Assembly (NCBI RefSeq): GCF_005938385.1
Contig: NZ_VCRA01000009.1
Location: 124,001-188,000 of the forward strand
DNA length: 64,000 nucleotides
Source of the DNA: Paenibacillus mesophilus
GTDB taxonomy: Bacteria > Bacillota > Bacilli > Paenibacillales > NBRC-103111
Direction of reading: 5' to 3'
Notes under the pieces: generated by a model
Told to the model about the DNA's origin: nothing
The model's input: only the letters and a program-made list of their open reading frames with translations
Database searches by the model: none
Translations under genes and position numbers: made by a program
In this document: piece by piece, positions 14,166-22,591 of the stretch
How positions within the stretch are numbered: the stretch's first letter is position 1
Layout: each line of letters begins with the position of its first letter

Positions 14166-14369
14166 GATCAGACTCCTTTTCTCAGGTAGCGTTGTTATCA
14201 TTATAGCTCGACTCCGGGCTGCCGTCTAATGGCCGGCTGACAGGCTTCGGCAAATAGTTTCATTTTTTTTCATGTCGGCTGTGTCAAACCGCCCCCAATG
14301 AACTTATAATATAACTAAGAACTGGGCATTCGTCTAGGAGTGATTTGCGATACACAAGAGAGGTGAAGC

Positions 14370-14852
14370 GTGTTGATCATTGAAATTAGCGTAGCTTGCA
14401 TCGCTGCAGGATTTCTCGTACTGGTCGCCTTTCTGGTCGCCGCCTTGCAATCCGCCAGAGCTTCCTTGCAACAGGTGAACGAGACGCTGGCCCACATCGA
14501 CGCGAAGATGGATGCGATCAGTCAAGAAACCGTGAAGCTGATGCATTCGACGCAGCTCATCGCCGACGACGTTCAGGGCAAAATGAAATCAGTGGATTCG
14601 TTGTTCCAGTCGATCGGGCAAGTGGGGGAATCGGTCAGTCAAATTACGACTTCCGTCAGGCAAGTGTCCGCCACCGTATCGGATTCCGTCAGGAGAGCCG
14701 GAGATAAAGTGAACCGGGAGCGGAATCAGGCGGCCGAACTGATGGAATGGGCGACGCTTGGCCTTCATCTGTGGCGCAAATGGCAATCCCGAAGACAACA
14801 AAGCGATTCACGACCTACCAAAAAGAACGAAAGGGATGAGAACGATGTCTGA
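14370..14852 (+). CDS. DUF948 membrane-anchored protein
   Basis: A 160-residue protein with an N-terminal membrane helix (IEISVACIAAGFLVLVAFLV) and a long amphipathic, coiled-coil-like body with TLAHIDAKMDAIS and VSQITTSVRQVSATV. This is the DUF948 pattern, often called a general stress or envelope protein in Bacillales. It begins with GTG, with AGAGAGGTG upstream. Its stop codon overlaps the start of the next gene (YtxH) by 8 bp, a pairing that recurs in Bacillales. The function is unproven. Confidence 0.8.
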   Translation: MLIIEISVACIAAGFLVLVAFLVAALQSARASLQQVNETLAHIDAKMDAISQETVKLMHSTQLIADDVQGKMKSVDSLFQSIGQVGESVSQITTSVRQVSATVSDSVRRAGDKVNRERNQAAELMEWATLGLHLWRKWQSRRQQSDSRPTKKNERDENDV

Positions 14853-15216
14853 TCATAGCGGAAGAAGCAAAGACTTTTTGCTCGGCGCCATCGTCGGCAG
14901 CGTGCTCGGGGCCGTTACGGCGCTGCTGCTTGCCCCGAAGAGCGGTAAAGAGCTGAGGGCGGATATTTCCGAGAAGGCACACACGATCAGCGAGAAAACC
15001 CAGGAGCTGGCCGGTACGGTCGGCGCCAAAACCCAGGAGCTCGCGAAAAACGTATCCGTGCACACCGACGAATGGGTGCAGAAGGCGAAGGAAGTCGTCG
15101 ACACGGTATCGGAAGAAGTGAAAACCTGGAAAGAATCGCGCAAGGAAGTGGCGATCTCGGAAGAGGAAATGATGCCGGCCGACGCCGAAGTATTGTCGAG
15201 ACGTCAATTGAGATAA
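14845..15216 (+). CDS. YtxH-domain general stress protein
   Basis: A 123-residue protein with the YtxH signature at its start: DFLLGAIVGSVLGAVTALLL then APKSGKELR, a glycine-zipper membrane helix. A long amphipathic, lysine- and glutamate-rich region with repeated EKTQELA follows. YtxH family members are part of the sigma-B stress regulon in Bacillus. The ATG at 14845 overlaps the DUF948 stop, so translation is coupled. It is followed by a strong terminator. Confidence 0.88.
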   Translation: MSDHSGRSKDFLLGAIVGSVLGAVTALLLAPKSGKELRADISEKAHTISEKTQELAGTVGAKTQELAKNVSVHTDEWVQKAKEVVDTVSEEVKTWKESRKEVAISEEEMMPADAEVLSRRQLR

Positions 15217-15220
15217 TGCA

Positions 15221-15257
15221 AGAAGAGGCTCCCGGATAACGGGGGCCTCTTCTTAAG
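15221..15257 (+). terminator. terminator after the DUF948-YtxH pair
   Basis: AAGAGGC-t-CCCG-gata-ACGGG-g-GCCTCTT forms a strong hairpin. It may act on both strands, since the convergent gene ends at 15276. Confidence 0.8.
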
Positions 15258-15275
15258 TTGATGCCGGATATGCGG

Positions 15276-16400
15276 TTACCATTTCGAAGGATCGATTTTG
15301 CTGATGTCGAGCCCTTCCCAGATGTTGCGGATCGGCGCCGTCTCCGGATGCTCGAACACGAGAAAGGCGGTAGGCAAGTACCGTTCGCCGTGCGGGCTCG
15401 CGGGCTTGTTGATGATCTCGTTGTTGTGCACCAGAACGGTGGACGAGCCGCCGTCCAAATTCGCGGCGATGATCGCGCCTTTTTCCAGGAAAATTTGCTG
15501 GATGTCGTACAGCGTAGCCCCGATGCTGTGCGGCTGGCGTCCGTCGATGATTGCAAACAGAATCGTACCATCCGCCGTTTGCGCCATGCACGTTCTCGGC
15601 GCGATGCCCCAGCCGCTCGCCTGATCCTTGATCAGCCCTTTGCCGTCGACGATAAACTTCGGCGTGAACGTGACCGCCTCCTGCACGCCCATCTCGAGCA
15701 TTTGCTTGGGCGTATATTTCCCGGCGACCATCCGGCCTTCCTTGTCGATCCCTACGATCGATGTGGACGTATTCATGGCGCCGTCGTTGTAAAAAATTTT
15801 GCCCCCGGAGATGACGATGCCCGTCGGCTGGAAGCCGTTGCCCATCCATTCGGGATCGACGAAGCCTCCGGCGTTGACACCCGCTATCGCGCCGGTCCGT
15901 TTCACCATGCTGGACACTTTCTCGCCTTTGCCGACTTTATCCGGAACGGCCAGCCGTATTTTTTTCGGATCGTGCACGATGAGCAGATGGCCTTTGAACT
16001 TCGCGCCTTCGATCGGCTCGATTTCGATAAGCGGCTTGGCCTTCTCCTGCTTCTGTTCGGGCGGCGGTGTGTGCACCTGAACGGAAATGGTGCTCTCCGT
16101 TTGGGACATTTCCTCGAACTGCTGCATATACTTGGCGACTTGGCGGTCCAGTCCTTCTTGTCCGATCAAATATTTCGCCCAATGGCGGTGCTGGGTCGTA
16201 ATAAGCGTATCAGCCATCATGTATCGTAATTCATTGCCTGAAGCCGTCAAGAAAAACCATCCGCTGAACAGCGCGGTGGACACGATCATCAGGATTGCAA
16301 GATTGCGCAGCCATCTCAAGACCCGTCGTTTCTTTTTTTGTCGCCGCGGGCGGGTTGGCGGGGGATTGGCGGCCTTTGGGTTGCGTGCTATGGGATCCAT
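15276..16400 (-). CDS. phosphodiester glycosidase (NAGPA-like, DUF2233) membrane protein
   Basis: A 374-residue protein. A basic N-terminus (RPRRQKKKRRVLRW) is followed by a membrane helix near residues 32-50 and a long exported domain. The NAGPA core is clear: GAIAGVNAGGFVDPEW, GIVISGGKIFYND, TCMAQTADGTILFAIIDGR, and AANLDGGSSTVLVHN near the end. Relatives cleave phosphodiester-linked sugars, as in human NAGPA, or act on cell-wall glycans. The substrate here is not known. It would be anchored outside the membrane. It stands alone. Confidence 0.85.
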   Translation of the reverse strand: MDPIARNPKAANPPPTRPRRQKKKRRVLRWLRNLAILMIVSTALFSGWFFLTASGNELRYMMADTLITTQHRHWAKYLIGQEGLDRQVAKYMQQFEEMSQTESTISVQVHTPPPEQKQEKAKPLIEIEPIEGAKFKGHLLIVHDPKKIRLAVPDKVGKGEKVSSMVKRTGAIAGVNAGGFVDPEWMGNGFQPTGIVISGGKIFYNDGAMNTSTSIVGIDKEGRMVAGKYTPKQMLEMGVQEAVTFTPKFIVDGKGLIKDQASGWGIAPRTCMAQTADGTILFAIIDGRQPHSIGATLYDIQQIFLEKGAIIAANLDGGSSTVLVHNNEIINKPASPHGERYLPTAFLVFEHPETAPIRNIWEGLDISKIDPSKW

Positions 16401-16624
16401 CGAAGTTCCTTTCCGTTAAAAAGTTGGGTATTCTATACAATTGACGTACGAGACGGCAAAAAGTTTCATTTTGCCCGGCGGGAAGACCTGGCAACCGACT
16501 GGAATATCGGGCGTGAAGGCGGCCGGGCGAAAGCGGCTTCTTTCCATAAAGTGCCTCGATCCACTATAATGGAGAGGAGTTCCTATCGGCAAATTTCATT
16601 AAGTAAAGGAGCAGCTTATTAACG

Positions 16625-17053
16625 ATGCGCAAATTCATGGTCGAGAACGGCCTTCACCTCTCCTGGGCGATCGCGCTGGTCGCCATGCTCGGCAGCCTAT
16701 ATTTTTCCGAGGTCAAAGGGTTTCTGCCTTGCAAGCTGTGCTGGTATCAGCGCATTCTGATGTATCCCCAAGTGTTCATTCTGGGCATCGCCTCGGTCCG
16801 CAAGCAGCCGGTCTACATGTATGTGCTGCCGATGACGCTGCTCGGGGCATGCATCTCGGTCTACCATTACCTGATGGAGAAAACGGACCTGTTCAAGTCG
16901 AATTCGTTCTCGTGCGGGATCGTGCCGTGCGATCTGGAGTATATCAACTGGTTCGGCTTCGTGACGATTCCGTTCTTGGCTTTGACGGCATTCGTGCTCA
17001 TCTCCGCCATTCATATCGTCTTGTGGCGGATGGAGAAAGCGGACCGCGCCTGA
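16625..17053 (+). CDS. bdbC: thiol-disulfide oxidoreductase of the DsbB family
   Basis: A 142-residue, four-helix membrane protein of the BdbC/DsbB family. It re-oxidises a partner thiol-disulfide oxidase with quinone, so enabling disulfide formation outside the cell. The two catalytic cysteine pairs are present: CKLC followed by WYQR after the first helix, and CGIVPC in the second outer loop. The ATG follows AAGGAGCAGC. The partner bdbD is not adjacent. The 220 bp upstream contain no other recognisable feature. Confidence 0.92.
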   Translation: MRKFMVENGLHLSWAIALVAMLGSLYFSEVKGFLPCKLCWYQRILMYPQVFILGIASVRKQPVYMYVLPMTLLGACISVYHYLMEKTDLFKSNSFSCGIVPCDLEYINWFGFVTIPFLALTAFVLISAIHIVLWRMEKADRA

Positions 17054-17106
17054 CAGGAAAATGATTCCGCCCGTCGAATACGTTAAGCATGCGAGGAGGG
17101 GACCCA

Positions 17107-18120
17107 ATGCGAAAACTTAGTACGATATTGACAGTCGCCTTGACGGCGGGAACGCTGCTCTCGGCGTGCTCGGATACGGGGAAGGAAAGCTCCGGCGTCT
17201 CCAAGGCCAATCCGGATACGCAGAACCGGCAGCAAACGGAAAGCAAGGCGGTTCCGCCCGTTCCGCCTCCGTCTGCGCAGACACCGGCCAAAGAGGAGAC
17301 AAAGTCCCCCGAAGAACCGAAGAAGGAAGCGGACCCGAAGCCGGAACCGAAGCCCGATCCCGCGCCGGCGCAGCAGCAAACCGTAGCGTCGCAGACATAC
17401 CAGCCGCCCAAGCAATCGGGGGCGCCGACAGCGGCGGACAAGAAGGCTGTTTCCTGGTATTACATGAAGAAGAAAAAAGGCGAAGTGCCCGGATTTCCGG
17501 CGGAAATCAAGCAGCTGAAGCCGGATCAGAAGTCGGTATGGGTCGGAACGGGCAAGAAAGTGTATATGACGATCGATCTGGGCGGCGAGCTGCTCGATTA
17601 CAAGACGCTGCTCAAAGCGTTGAAGGATAACGAAGTGACGGCGACGTTTTTCGTGACGGGCTACAATTTGAAAAACAACCCGGACTACATGAAGCTGCTT
17701 CTCGCGGACGGGCATACGATCGGCAATCACACGATTACCCATAAAGATTTTACTACGCTAACGGACGAGCAGGTCAAGCAGGAAATTACCGACTGGGAGA
17801 AGCTGTACAGAAACATTACCGGCAAGGAGCCTCTGAAATATTTCCGTTTCCCTTACGGTACGTACAGCATGCATCTGCTCTCGCTATTGTCCGATATGGG
17901 ATATACGTCCTACTTCTGGTCGACGGCGATGAAGGATTGGGAGCCCCGCAAAAACGGTGCGGACGATGCTTACAACGACATTATCGGCAATTTGCATGAC
18001 GGCAACATCATTCTGATGCATCAGGCGTCGAAGGAAAACATCGAAGCGATGGACCGGATATTGAAGCAGATCAAGAAGGAAGGCTACGAATTCGGAACGC
18101 TCGACGAGCTGCAGAAATAA
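17107..18120 (+). CDS. lipoprotein with polysaccharide deacetylase (NodB) domain
   Basis: A 337-residue exported lipoprotein (lipobox LLSAC at about residues 16-20), then a proline-, lysine- and glutamate-rich linker, then a NodB domain from about residue 150. The metal pair H-x3-H is in GNHTITH and RFPYGTY is present. The first motif, normally TFDDG, reads TIDLGG: the catalytic aspartate remains but the second metal aspartate is leucine, so the metal site may be altered. Relatives remove acetyl groups from peptidoglycan or chitin-like chains. The start is the ATG preceded by GAGGAGGGG. Confidence 0.88.
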   Translation: MRKLSTILTVALTAGTLLSACSDTGKESSGVSKANPDTQNRQQTESKAVPPVPPPSAQTPAKEETKSPEEPKKEADPKPEPKPDPAPAQQQTVASQTYQPPKQSGAPTAADKKAVSWYYMKKKKGEVPGFPAEIKQLKPDQKSVWVGTGKKVYMTIDLGGELLDYKTLLKALKDNEVTATFFVTGYNLKNNPDYMKLLLADGHTIGNHTITHKDFTTLTDEQVKQEITDWEKLYRNITGKEPLKYFRFPYGTYSMHLLSLLSDMGYTSYFWSTAMKDWEPRKNGADDAYNDIIGNLHDGNIILMHQASKENIEAMDRILKQIKKEGYEFGTLDELQK

Positions 18121-18171
18121 GAGCTTATGTCTGCGAAGACATGCGGGCTAGCCGTAAATGAACGATGAACA

Positions 18172-18215
18172 AAGGAGCTTGAGCCGATTTTTCGGCCCGC
18201 TCCTTTTTTTTGTTG
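18172..18215 (+). terminator. terminator after the deacetylase
   Basis: AAAGGAGC pairs with GCTCCTTT, followed by a long T run. Confidence 0.85.
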
Positions 18216-18317
18216 CGTCGAATATCCCCTGCCAAACGCCTAGGTACATTTCAACAAGCGCGCTCATATTCTAAGATGTAGTCTTTCAAACTACCGAGTT
18301 AAAGGAAGCGAGTCAAC

Positions 18318-19133
18318 GTGCATCAAGCGATCGCCATATTGGATTCCGGTGTAGGGGGACTTACGGTCGCCAAGGAAGTGATGAGGCAGCTGCCGCAGGA
18401 GGAAATCATCTACTTCGGCGATACCGAACGGGCGCCGTACGGTCCGAGAGCCGCGGACGAAGTATTGAAATTTACAGAGCAAATCGTCAGCTACTTGCTT
18501 CAATTCAACCCGAAGATGATCATTATCGCCTGCAATACGGCGACCGCCATTGCCCTGCAGCACATTCGTTCCCAGGTGGGCATTCCGGTCGTGGGAGTCG
18601 TTCAGCCCGGTGCGAGGGCGGCGATCAAGAAGACGCGGAGCGGGACCATCGGCGTGATCGGCACGGAAAACACGATTCGCAGCGGCGCCTACCAGCATGC
18701 GCTTCAGGCAATCAATCCGCACATTCAAGTCGTCGGCTTGGCTTGTCCGACCCTGGTACCGCTTGTGGAAAAAAGGCTGTACCGCTCGAACGAAGCGAAG
18801 CAAACGGTGAGGGAGTCGCTTCGACCGCTCATGAACAGTCCGATCGACTGTTTGATTTTGGGCTGCACCCATTACCCGTTCCTCGCATCGGCCATTGCCG
18901 AGGTGATCGGCCCGCGTGTAGCGATGATCAGCTCCGCCGATGAGACGGCCCGGGAGGTCAGCGCCATTTTGCATCATAGGGGGCAGCTTGCGCAATCGGG
19001 CAAAATACCGGTTCACCGGTTTTTTTGCAGCGGCGACCCGGGCATGTTCCAAGCTATTGCCCAGGAATGGCTGGGGGAGCAAATCAAAGTGTCGCCGGTA
19101 TTTTGGCAAATGACCCGATTGTCCGGAAATTGA
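18318..19133 (+). CDS. murI: glutamate racemase
   Basis: A 271-residue MurI/RacE. It interconverts L- and D-glutamate, supplying D-glutamate for peptidoglycan. Both catalytic cysteines are present, in IIACNTAT and GCTHYPF, along with LDSGVGGLTV and the FGDTERAPYGPR loop. The GTG start follows AAAGGAAGCGAG. It is a single gene and it ends at a hairpin shared with the convergent DUF3054 gene. Confidence 0.97.
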   Translation: MHQAIAILDSGVGGLTVAKEVMRQLPQEEIIYFGDTERAPYGPRAADEVLKFTEQIVSYLLQFNPKMIIIACNTATAIALQHIRSQVGIPVVGVVQPGARAAIKKTRSGTIGVIGTENTIRSGAYQHALQAINPHIQVVGLACPTLVPLVEKRLYRSNEAKQTVRESLRPLMNSPIDCLILGCTHYPFLASAIAEVIGPRVAMISSADETAREVSAILHHRGQLAQSGKIPVHRFFCSGDPGMFQAIAQEWLGEQIKVSPVFWQMTRLSGN

Positions 19134-19157
19134 CGGGCGGCCCGGCAGCTCGTACAA

Positions 19158-19188
19158 AAGGCGGAGCGATTACTCGCTCCGCCTTGTT
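19158..19188. terminator. bidirectional terminator between murI and DUF3054
   Basis: AAGGCGGAGCG (19158-19168) pairs with CGCTCCGCCTT (19175-19185), an 11-bp perfect stem. The loop holds the stop codon of the minus-strand gene, so the terminator overlaps its last codons. Confidence 0.8.
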
Positions 19189-19565
19189 TCGGGAAACGTC
19201 CATCGGAAAAGCACAGCGCATAAGGCGCGCCAGACGGACATAAAGGAGGCAATTAAAGGGAAAGCTACGATAGCGAACGACCCTGTCGGCAGCCGGCCGA
19301 GCCATACGGAACGGAGCAGCAGCCCAAGCGGGACGGCTATCAAGCAAGTAAGCAGCGCGTAAAGAATCGCTTTCCCGATCGAGGACACCGTACGAGCCCG
19401 GTAGGTGCGCAATACGGCAACGGCGGCGATCCAGCTGAGGGCGAACGGGATGGCGGTTTCCAAAGCGGCGGGAAACGAGAACGTCATATCGTGGTCCTGC
19501 CTGCCGAGCAGGACGAACAGAAGCAAGACGAGCAAATCCCCGCCGAGGAGGATTAGCGTAGGCAT
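19170..19565 (-). CDS. DUF3054 integral membrane protein
   Basis: A 131-residue protein with four predicted membrane helices (GDLLVLLLFVLLG, the AIPFALSWIAAVAVL region, LLTCLIAVPLGLLL, IVAFPLIASFMSVW). The layout and the GR near the first loop match DUF3054. No biochemical role is established. The ATG follows AAAAGGAGC. The last codons overlap a terminator hairpin shared with murI. Confidence 0.8.
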   Translation of the reverse strand: MPTLILLGGDLLVLLLFVLLGRQDHDMTFSFPAALETAIPFALSWIAAVAVLRTYRARTVSSIGKAILYALLTCLIAVPLGLLLRSVWLGRLPTGSFAIVAFPLIASFMSVWRALCAVLFRWTFPETRRSE

Positions 19566-19670
19566 TTGGGCAAGAGCTCCTTTTGATCGGCCATGCAGCC
19601 GGGTAATGATACGTATCGGACAAGCTTGCTTCCGTCCACGAGAAGATGCGAAGCGGAAGGAGGAGAGCGC

Positions 19671-19910
19671 ATGATCCGCAAGCTGCTGTCATACAAACAT
19701 TGGAGCACGGTAGTGAGCCGGGTAATCCGACTCGTCGGGTCCTCGCGAGTGCCGGTCAAGGAAAAGCTGCTTTTCGGCATTCCGGTGCTGCTGTATTGGG
19801 TGCTTCCGGACGCGATTCCGTATCTTCCGCTGGACGACATAGCCGTCACGATGATCGCGATGAATTGGTTCGCGGCCCGTGCCGAGCGCAAGTATCCGTC
19901 GTCCTCCTGA
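19671..19910 (+). CDS. small DUF1232-like membrane protein
   Basis: A 79-residue protein starting MIRKLLSYKHWSTVV after a strong GGAAGGAGG site. The middle reads IPVLLYWVLPDAIPYLPLDD, close to the P-D-x-IP-x-LP-DD pattern of DUF1232 (YkvA-like) proteins, and one or two helices are likely. The function is unknown. It is divergent from DUF3054 and convergent with the next permease gene, which ends 4 bp away. Confidence 0.65.
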   Translation: MIRKLLSYKHWSTVVSRVIRLVGSSRVPVKEKLLFGIPVLLYWVLPDAIPYLPLDDIAVTMIAMNWFAARAERKYPSSS

Positions 19911-19913
19911 CGG

Positions 19914-21029
19914 TCACAGCGAATGTTTATCGTATTCTTCCTCGGGCAGCCGTATCCATCTGCGCAAATACCCTTGATCATACAGCGCTTTAACCAAAAT
20001 AATGAGCACCGGCGACAAAATGACGCCCGCAACGCCGAACAGCGACAGCGAAACGATCATGAACGACAGCATCGTAAAGGCGGAGACGCCGAGCGAATCG
20101 CCGGTTATTTTCGGCTCCAATATTTGCCTCGTCCCTACGACGACAACGAGCAGGACGGTTAACCAAACGGCCAGGTTGACGTTGCCGACGACGAACAAGT
20201 AAATAATCCACGGAATAAATACGGTCGATACGCCTAACAGCGGCAGCACGTCGAAGATGGCCGCCAGCAGCGCGATCGAGAACGCGTTGCCCACGCCGAG
20301 CAGCAGCAGGGCGGCGAATACGAGCACGAAAGTCAGCGTGATGAGCTTCGTCTGTGCTTTAATATAAGTCAAGATGCCCTTCAATACGTTTTCCTTGAGG
20401 AAAAAGAACGCCGTCTTGAACGTGCGGGGCGTCTTGTCCGAGGCAAAACGTTTCCACGATTCCGCCTCGATGCTGAGGAAATAGGCAAGGATGACGCCGA
20501 TCGTAAAGTTAAAGACGAACGACGACACCGAGGAGAGCATGCCGAACAATCCGCCCAAAACCGTAGTTGCGAATTTGGCTCCTTTATCGGTGACAATCGT
20601 CGAATATTCCTTCGCTTTGGCGAGCCAGTCCTCCGGAATCGCATCCAGCTTCGATTCCCAATACCCCATATTGTTGAATATTTGCTCCTGCAGCGTTTTG
20701 GCGTATACGGGTATTTTCTGAATGAGCTGGTAAATTTGCGCCGTGAATATCGCGCCCGCCCCGATCAGGACGCCCAAAATAATCAAGATGAACACGAGCG
20801 TCGATATGGTCGTGGCGATCGACTTCTTCAAGCCTTTCCGGTGCATGAACCTGGCGAACGGCTCGATGATCGCGAAAATCGCGAGAGCGAGGAAGATCGG
20901 AGTGGCGATTCGGTACAAGTAGCTGAAGGCGAGCATGAACAAGTAAATCGTGAGCGCCATCAAACCGATGTCGAACACCGTCTTGTAATATTTTTTGTAA
21001 AACGAAAGCACCTGCGTCACCTCGGACAT
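19914..21029 (-). CDS. AI-2E family (UPF0118) permease, YtvI-like
   Basis: A 371-residue membrane protein of about eight helices. The N-terminal pair of helices has the pattern IATPIFLALAIFAIIEPF, and the C-terminal block has LLAAIFDVLPLLGVSTVFIP and DSLGVSAFTMLSFMI, as in the AI-2E exporter family (TqsA, YtvI, Na+/H+ antiporter-like members). The substrate is uncertain. The start is the ATG preceded by GGGGAGAAAA (21029) and not the longer frame. Confidence 0.85.
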   Translation of the reverse strand: MSEVTQVLSFYKKYYKTVFDIGLMALTIYLFMLAFSYLYRIATPIFLALAIFAIIEPFARFMHRKGLKKSIATTISTLVFILIILGVLIGAGAIFTAQIYQLIQKIPVYAKTLQEQIFNNMGYWESKLDAIPEDWLAKAKEYSTIVTDKGAKFATTVLGGLFGMLSSVSSFVFNFTIGVILAYFLSIEAESWKRFASDKTPRTFKTAFFFLKENVLKGILTYIKAQTKLITLTFVLVFAALLLLGVGNAFSIALLAAIFDVLPLLGVSTVFIPWIIYLFVVGNVNLAVWLTVLLVVVVGTRQILEPKITGDSLGVSAFTMLSFMIVSLSLFGVAGVILSPVLIILVKALYDQGYLRRWIRLPEEEYDKHSL

Positions 21030-21149
21030 GAAATGGTTTTCTCCCCACATTTTATCGGTTTGGGGGAGGGAAGTCCACAAAAGTTAGACGATGCAGGCAA
21101 AACGTGGTATCATTTTGAAAGTGACACGTCAAACAAGGAGTGGAAAGCA

Positions 21150-21452
21150 ATGAACGTCAAAATTACAAGAGCCGCGGCCAAGGTGCTGCTGAAAGAATTG
21201 GAATTGGAAGAAAACAACGGATTGAAGGTTCGGGTCAAGGTCGACTTTACCCACGGCAACCACGTGCATTACGCACTCGGATTGGACGAGCCGTCCGAAG
21301 ATGACGTCGTAGTGGCGACCGATAAAGGGATCGACGTCGTGCTGGAGAAAACCGAAGAGATGCTCGACGGCGTCAAAATCGACTACTTGTATTTGCCTAA
21401 CGAAGGATTCGTCATTACGAATCCGAGCAAAGGAAATACCGGAGACCATTAA
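21150..21452 (+). CDS. HesB/IscA-like fold protein lacking the cysteines
   Basis: A 100-residue protein starting MNVKITRAAAKVLLKELEL. It follows the HesB/IscA fold pattern: TRAAA near the start, VRVKVDFTHGNHVHYALGL, then a region with IDYLYLPNEGFVITNP. The three cysteines that hold Fe-S in true A-type carriers are absent, as in the B. subtilis YneR group. It therefore probably does not carry a cluster by itself. The ATG follows CAAGGAGTGG. It precedes yuzB, 57 bp on. Confidence 0.7.
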   Translation: MNVKITRAAAKVLLKELELEENNGLKVRVKVDFTHGNHVHYALGLDEPSEDDVVVATDKGIDVVLEKTEEMLDGVKIDYLYLPNEGFVITNPSKGNTGDH

Positions 21453-21509
21453 GGGCCCCGGGATCGTGAAGAACTATCAAAGCCCGGCCGAAAGAGGAAC
21501 GTAAGCGAT

Positions 21510-21734
21510 ATGGCCAACGATATACGCATTTGCGACAAATGCAAGCATATGAAAATAAAAACCGCGCTTTCGAAGCTGCAGAAGCTGGCTCCCGACGCCG
21601 ACATCAAGGTCGGCTGCAAATCGTATTGCGGCCCGTGCTCGAGAGCGGCATTTATTTTCGTCAACGGCCGGTACATTACGGCACCTACCGAGGACGAAGC
21701 GATCGAGAAGGCTCGAAAGTACGTGAAGGCATAA
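21510..21734 (+). CDS. yuzB: YuzB family (DUF1450) protein
   Basis: A 74-residue protein with the DUF1450 pattern: ICDKCKHMK near the start and GCKSYCGPCSRAAFIFVNGRY in the middle (quoted in part, GCKSYCGPCSRA). Two cysteine pairs suggest a metal or cluster site. The role is unknown. It is followed by a strong terminator, so with the HesB-like gene it may form a two-gene unit concerned with Fe-S or metals (inference). Confidence 0.9.
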   Translation: MANDIRICDKCKHMKIKTALSKLQKLAPDADIKVGCKSYCGPCSRAAFIFVNGRYITAPTEDEAIEKARKYVKA

Positions 21735-21737
21735 AGC

Positions 21738-21773
21738 GAAGACGGCTCCATGAGGGCCGTCTTCGTGTTTTTT
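21738..21773 (+). terminator. terminator after yuzB
   Basis: GAAGACGGC pairs with GCCGTCTTC, then GTGTTTTTT. Confidence 0.85.
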
Positions 21774-21796
21774 GCAGCGGGCTCTATTTCGGCGTA

Positions 21797-22018
21797 TTAC
21801 CGTTTCGGCTTGCCCGGCCTTCTTCTGGCCGGAGGTTTGCTGCGCAGCCTGAGCAAATAAGCGCCGTTCAGAAGTCCGGCGATACCTCCCAGGACGAGAA
21901 TCGCTTGGATCCAGACGTCGTTTCTCTCATAAATGAAGACGAGCGTGGAAGTGGCGGCGAACGCTACGGCAATGAAGAGTTCGGCTATGACGAGAATAAG
22001 CATCCGGTTGCTGCGCAT
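21797..22018 (-). CDS. small two-helix membrane protein (73 aa)
   Basis: It has helices MLILVIAELFIAVAFAATST and AILVLGGIAGLLNGAYLL, then a basic tail RLRSKPPARRRPGKPKR. The ATG follows CGAAGGAGACC. The family is not recognised. The tail looks cytoplasmic. It is convergent with the yuzB terminator. Confidence 0.65.
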   Translation of the reverse strand: MRSNRMLILVIAELFIAVAFAATSTLVFIYERNDVWIQAILVLGGIAGLLNGAYLLRLRSKPPARRRPGKPKR

Positions 22019-22145
22019 GATCGGTCTCCTTCGCTGTCTGTGGTCTTCGGGACGTTGCTACTATCATAACAAAAAACGGCCGCTTAAGGATACAGGGCCG
22101 GCGTTCCATGTTATATTATTAAAAAATCGGAAGGAGACGAAACGG

Positions 22146-22454
22146 ATGGAAGCTGTCGTGGTACTTGTAGTTATAGTGCTGGTGGCGCTGCTGTGGATCG
22201 GCAGCGCTTCGGGAAGGAAAAACAAATCGGGAAAGACGAAGGCGAACAGAGCGAGGTCCGATGAGCATTCTTCCGCGTATATTTACGATAGCGGCCCAAC
22301 CTCCAAGAGCGGGAAATCCCACTCCAAGGACGACGCCGATACGAACGGCGGGTCCGAGGGAGGATCGTCCTCGAACGATTCCTCCTCGGACAGCTCGTCG
22401 TCCGGCTCTTCGGATGGCGGGGGCGGAGACGGCGGCGGAGGGGGAGGCGATTAA
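22146..22454 (+). CDS. membrane-anchored Ser/Gly/Asp-rich small protein
   Basis: A 102-residue protein starting MEAVVVLVVIVLVALLWIGS (one helix), then a basic stretch, then an acidic, low-complexity tail of serine, aspartate and glycine ending in GGGGDGGGGGGD. The start follows GGAAGGAGACG. The function is unknown. The C-terminus shares the TTAA sequence with the stop codon of the convergent small lipoprotein gene. Confidence 0.65.
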   Translation: MEAVVVLVVIVLVALLWIGSASGRKNKSGKTKANRARSDEHSSAYIYDSGPTSKSGKSHSKDDADTNGGSEGGSSSNDSSSDSSSSGSSDGGGGDGGGGGGD

Positions 22455-22585
22455 CGACCGGTTGAGGATGCGGCGGGAGCGGTTGACGAACCCGCCGCCT
22501 TGTCCTCGCCGCAGCCCCCGATCAGAGAAATGCCGAGTACAAGTAGTACGACTGCATAGGCATATGTGAACGCTTTGCTGCTCAT
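22451..22585 (-). CDS. very small lipoprotein (44 aa)
   Basis: It starts MSSKAFTYAYAVVLLVLGIS, then LIGGCGEDKA: a signal peptide with lipobox LIGGC near residue 25, then a short Ala/Ser-rich tail. The ATG is 7 bp after the stop of the FMN-reductase gene, so it is the last gene of that operon. The ribosome site is modest (GAGAGGGTG, 9 nt away). Its TAA overlaps the TAA of the opposite gene (22451-22454). Confidence 0.6.
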   Translation of the reverse strand: MSSKAFTYAYAVVLLVLGISLIGGCGEDKAAGSSTAPAASSTGR

Positions 22586-22591
22586 GTCAGG

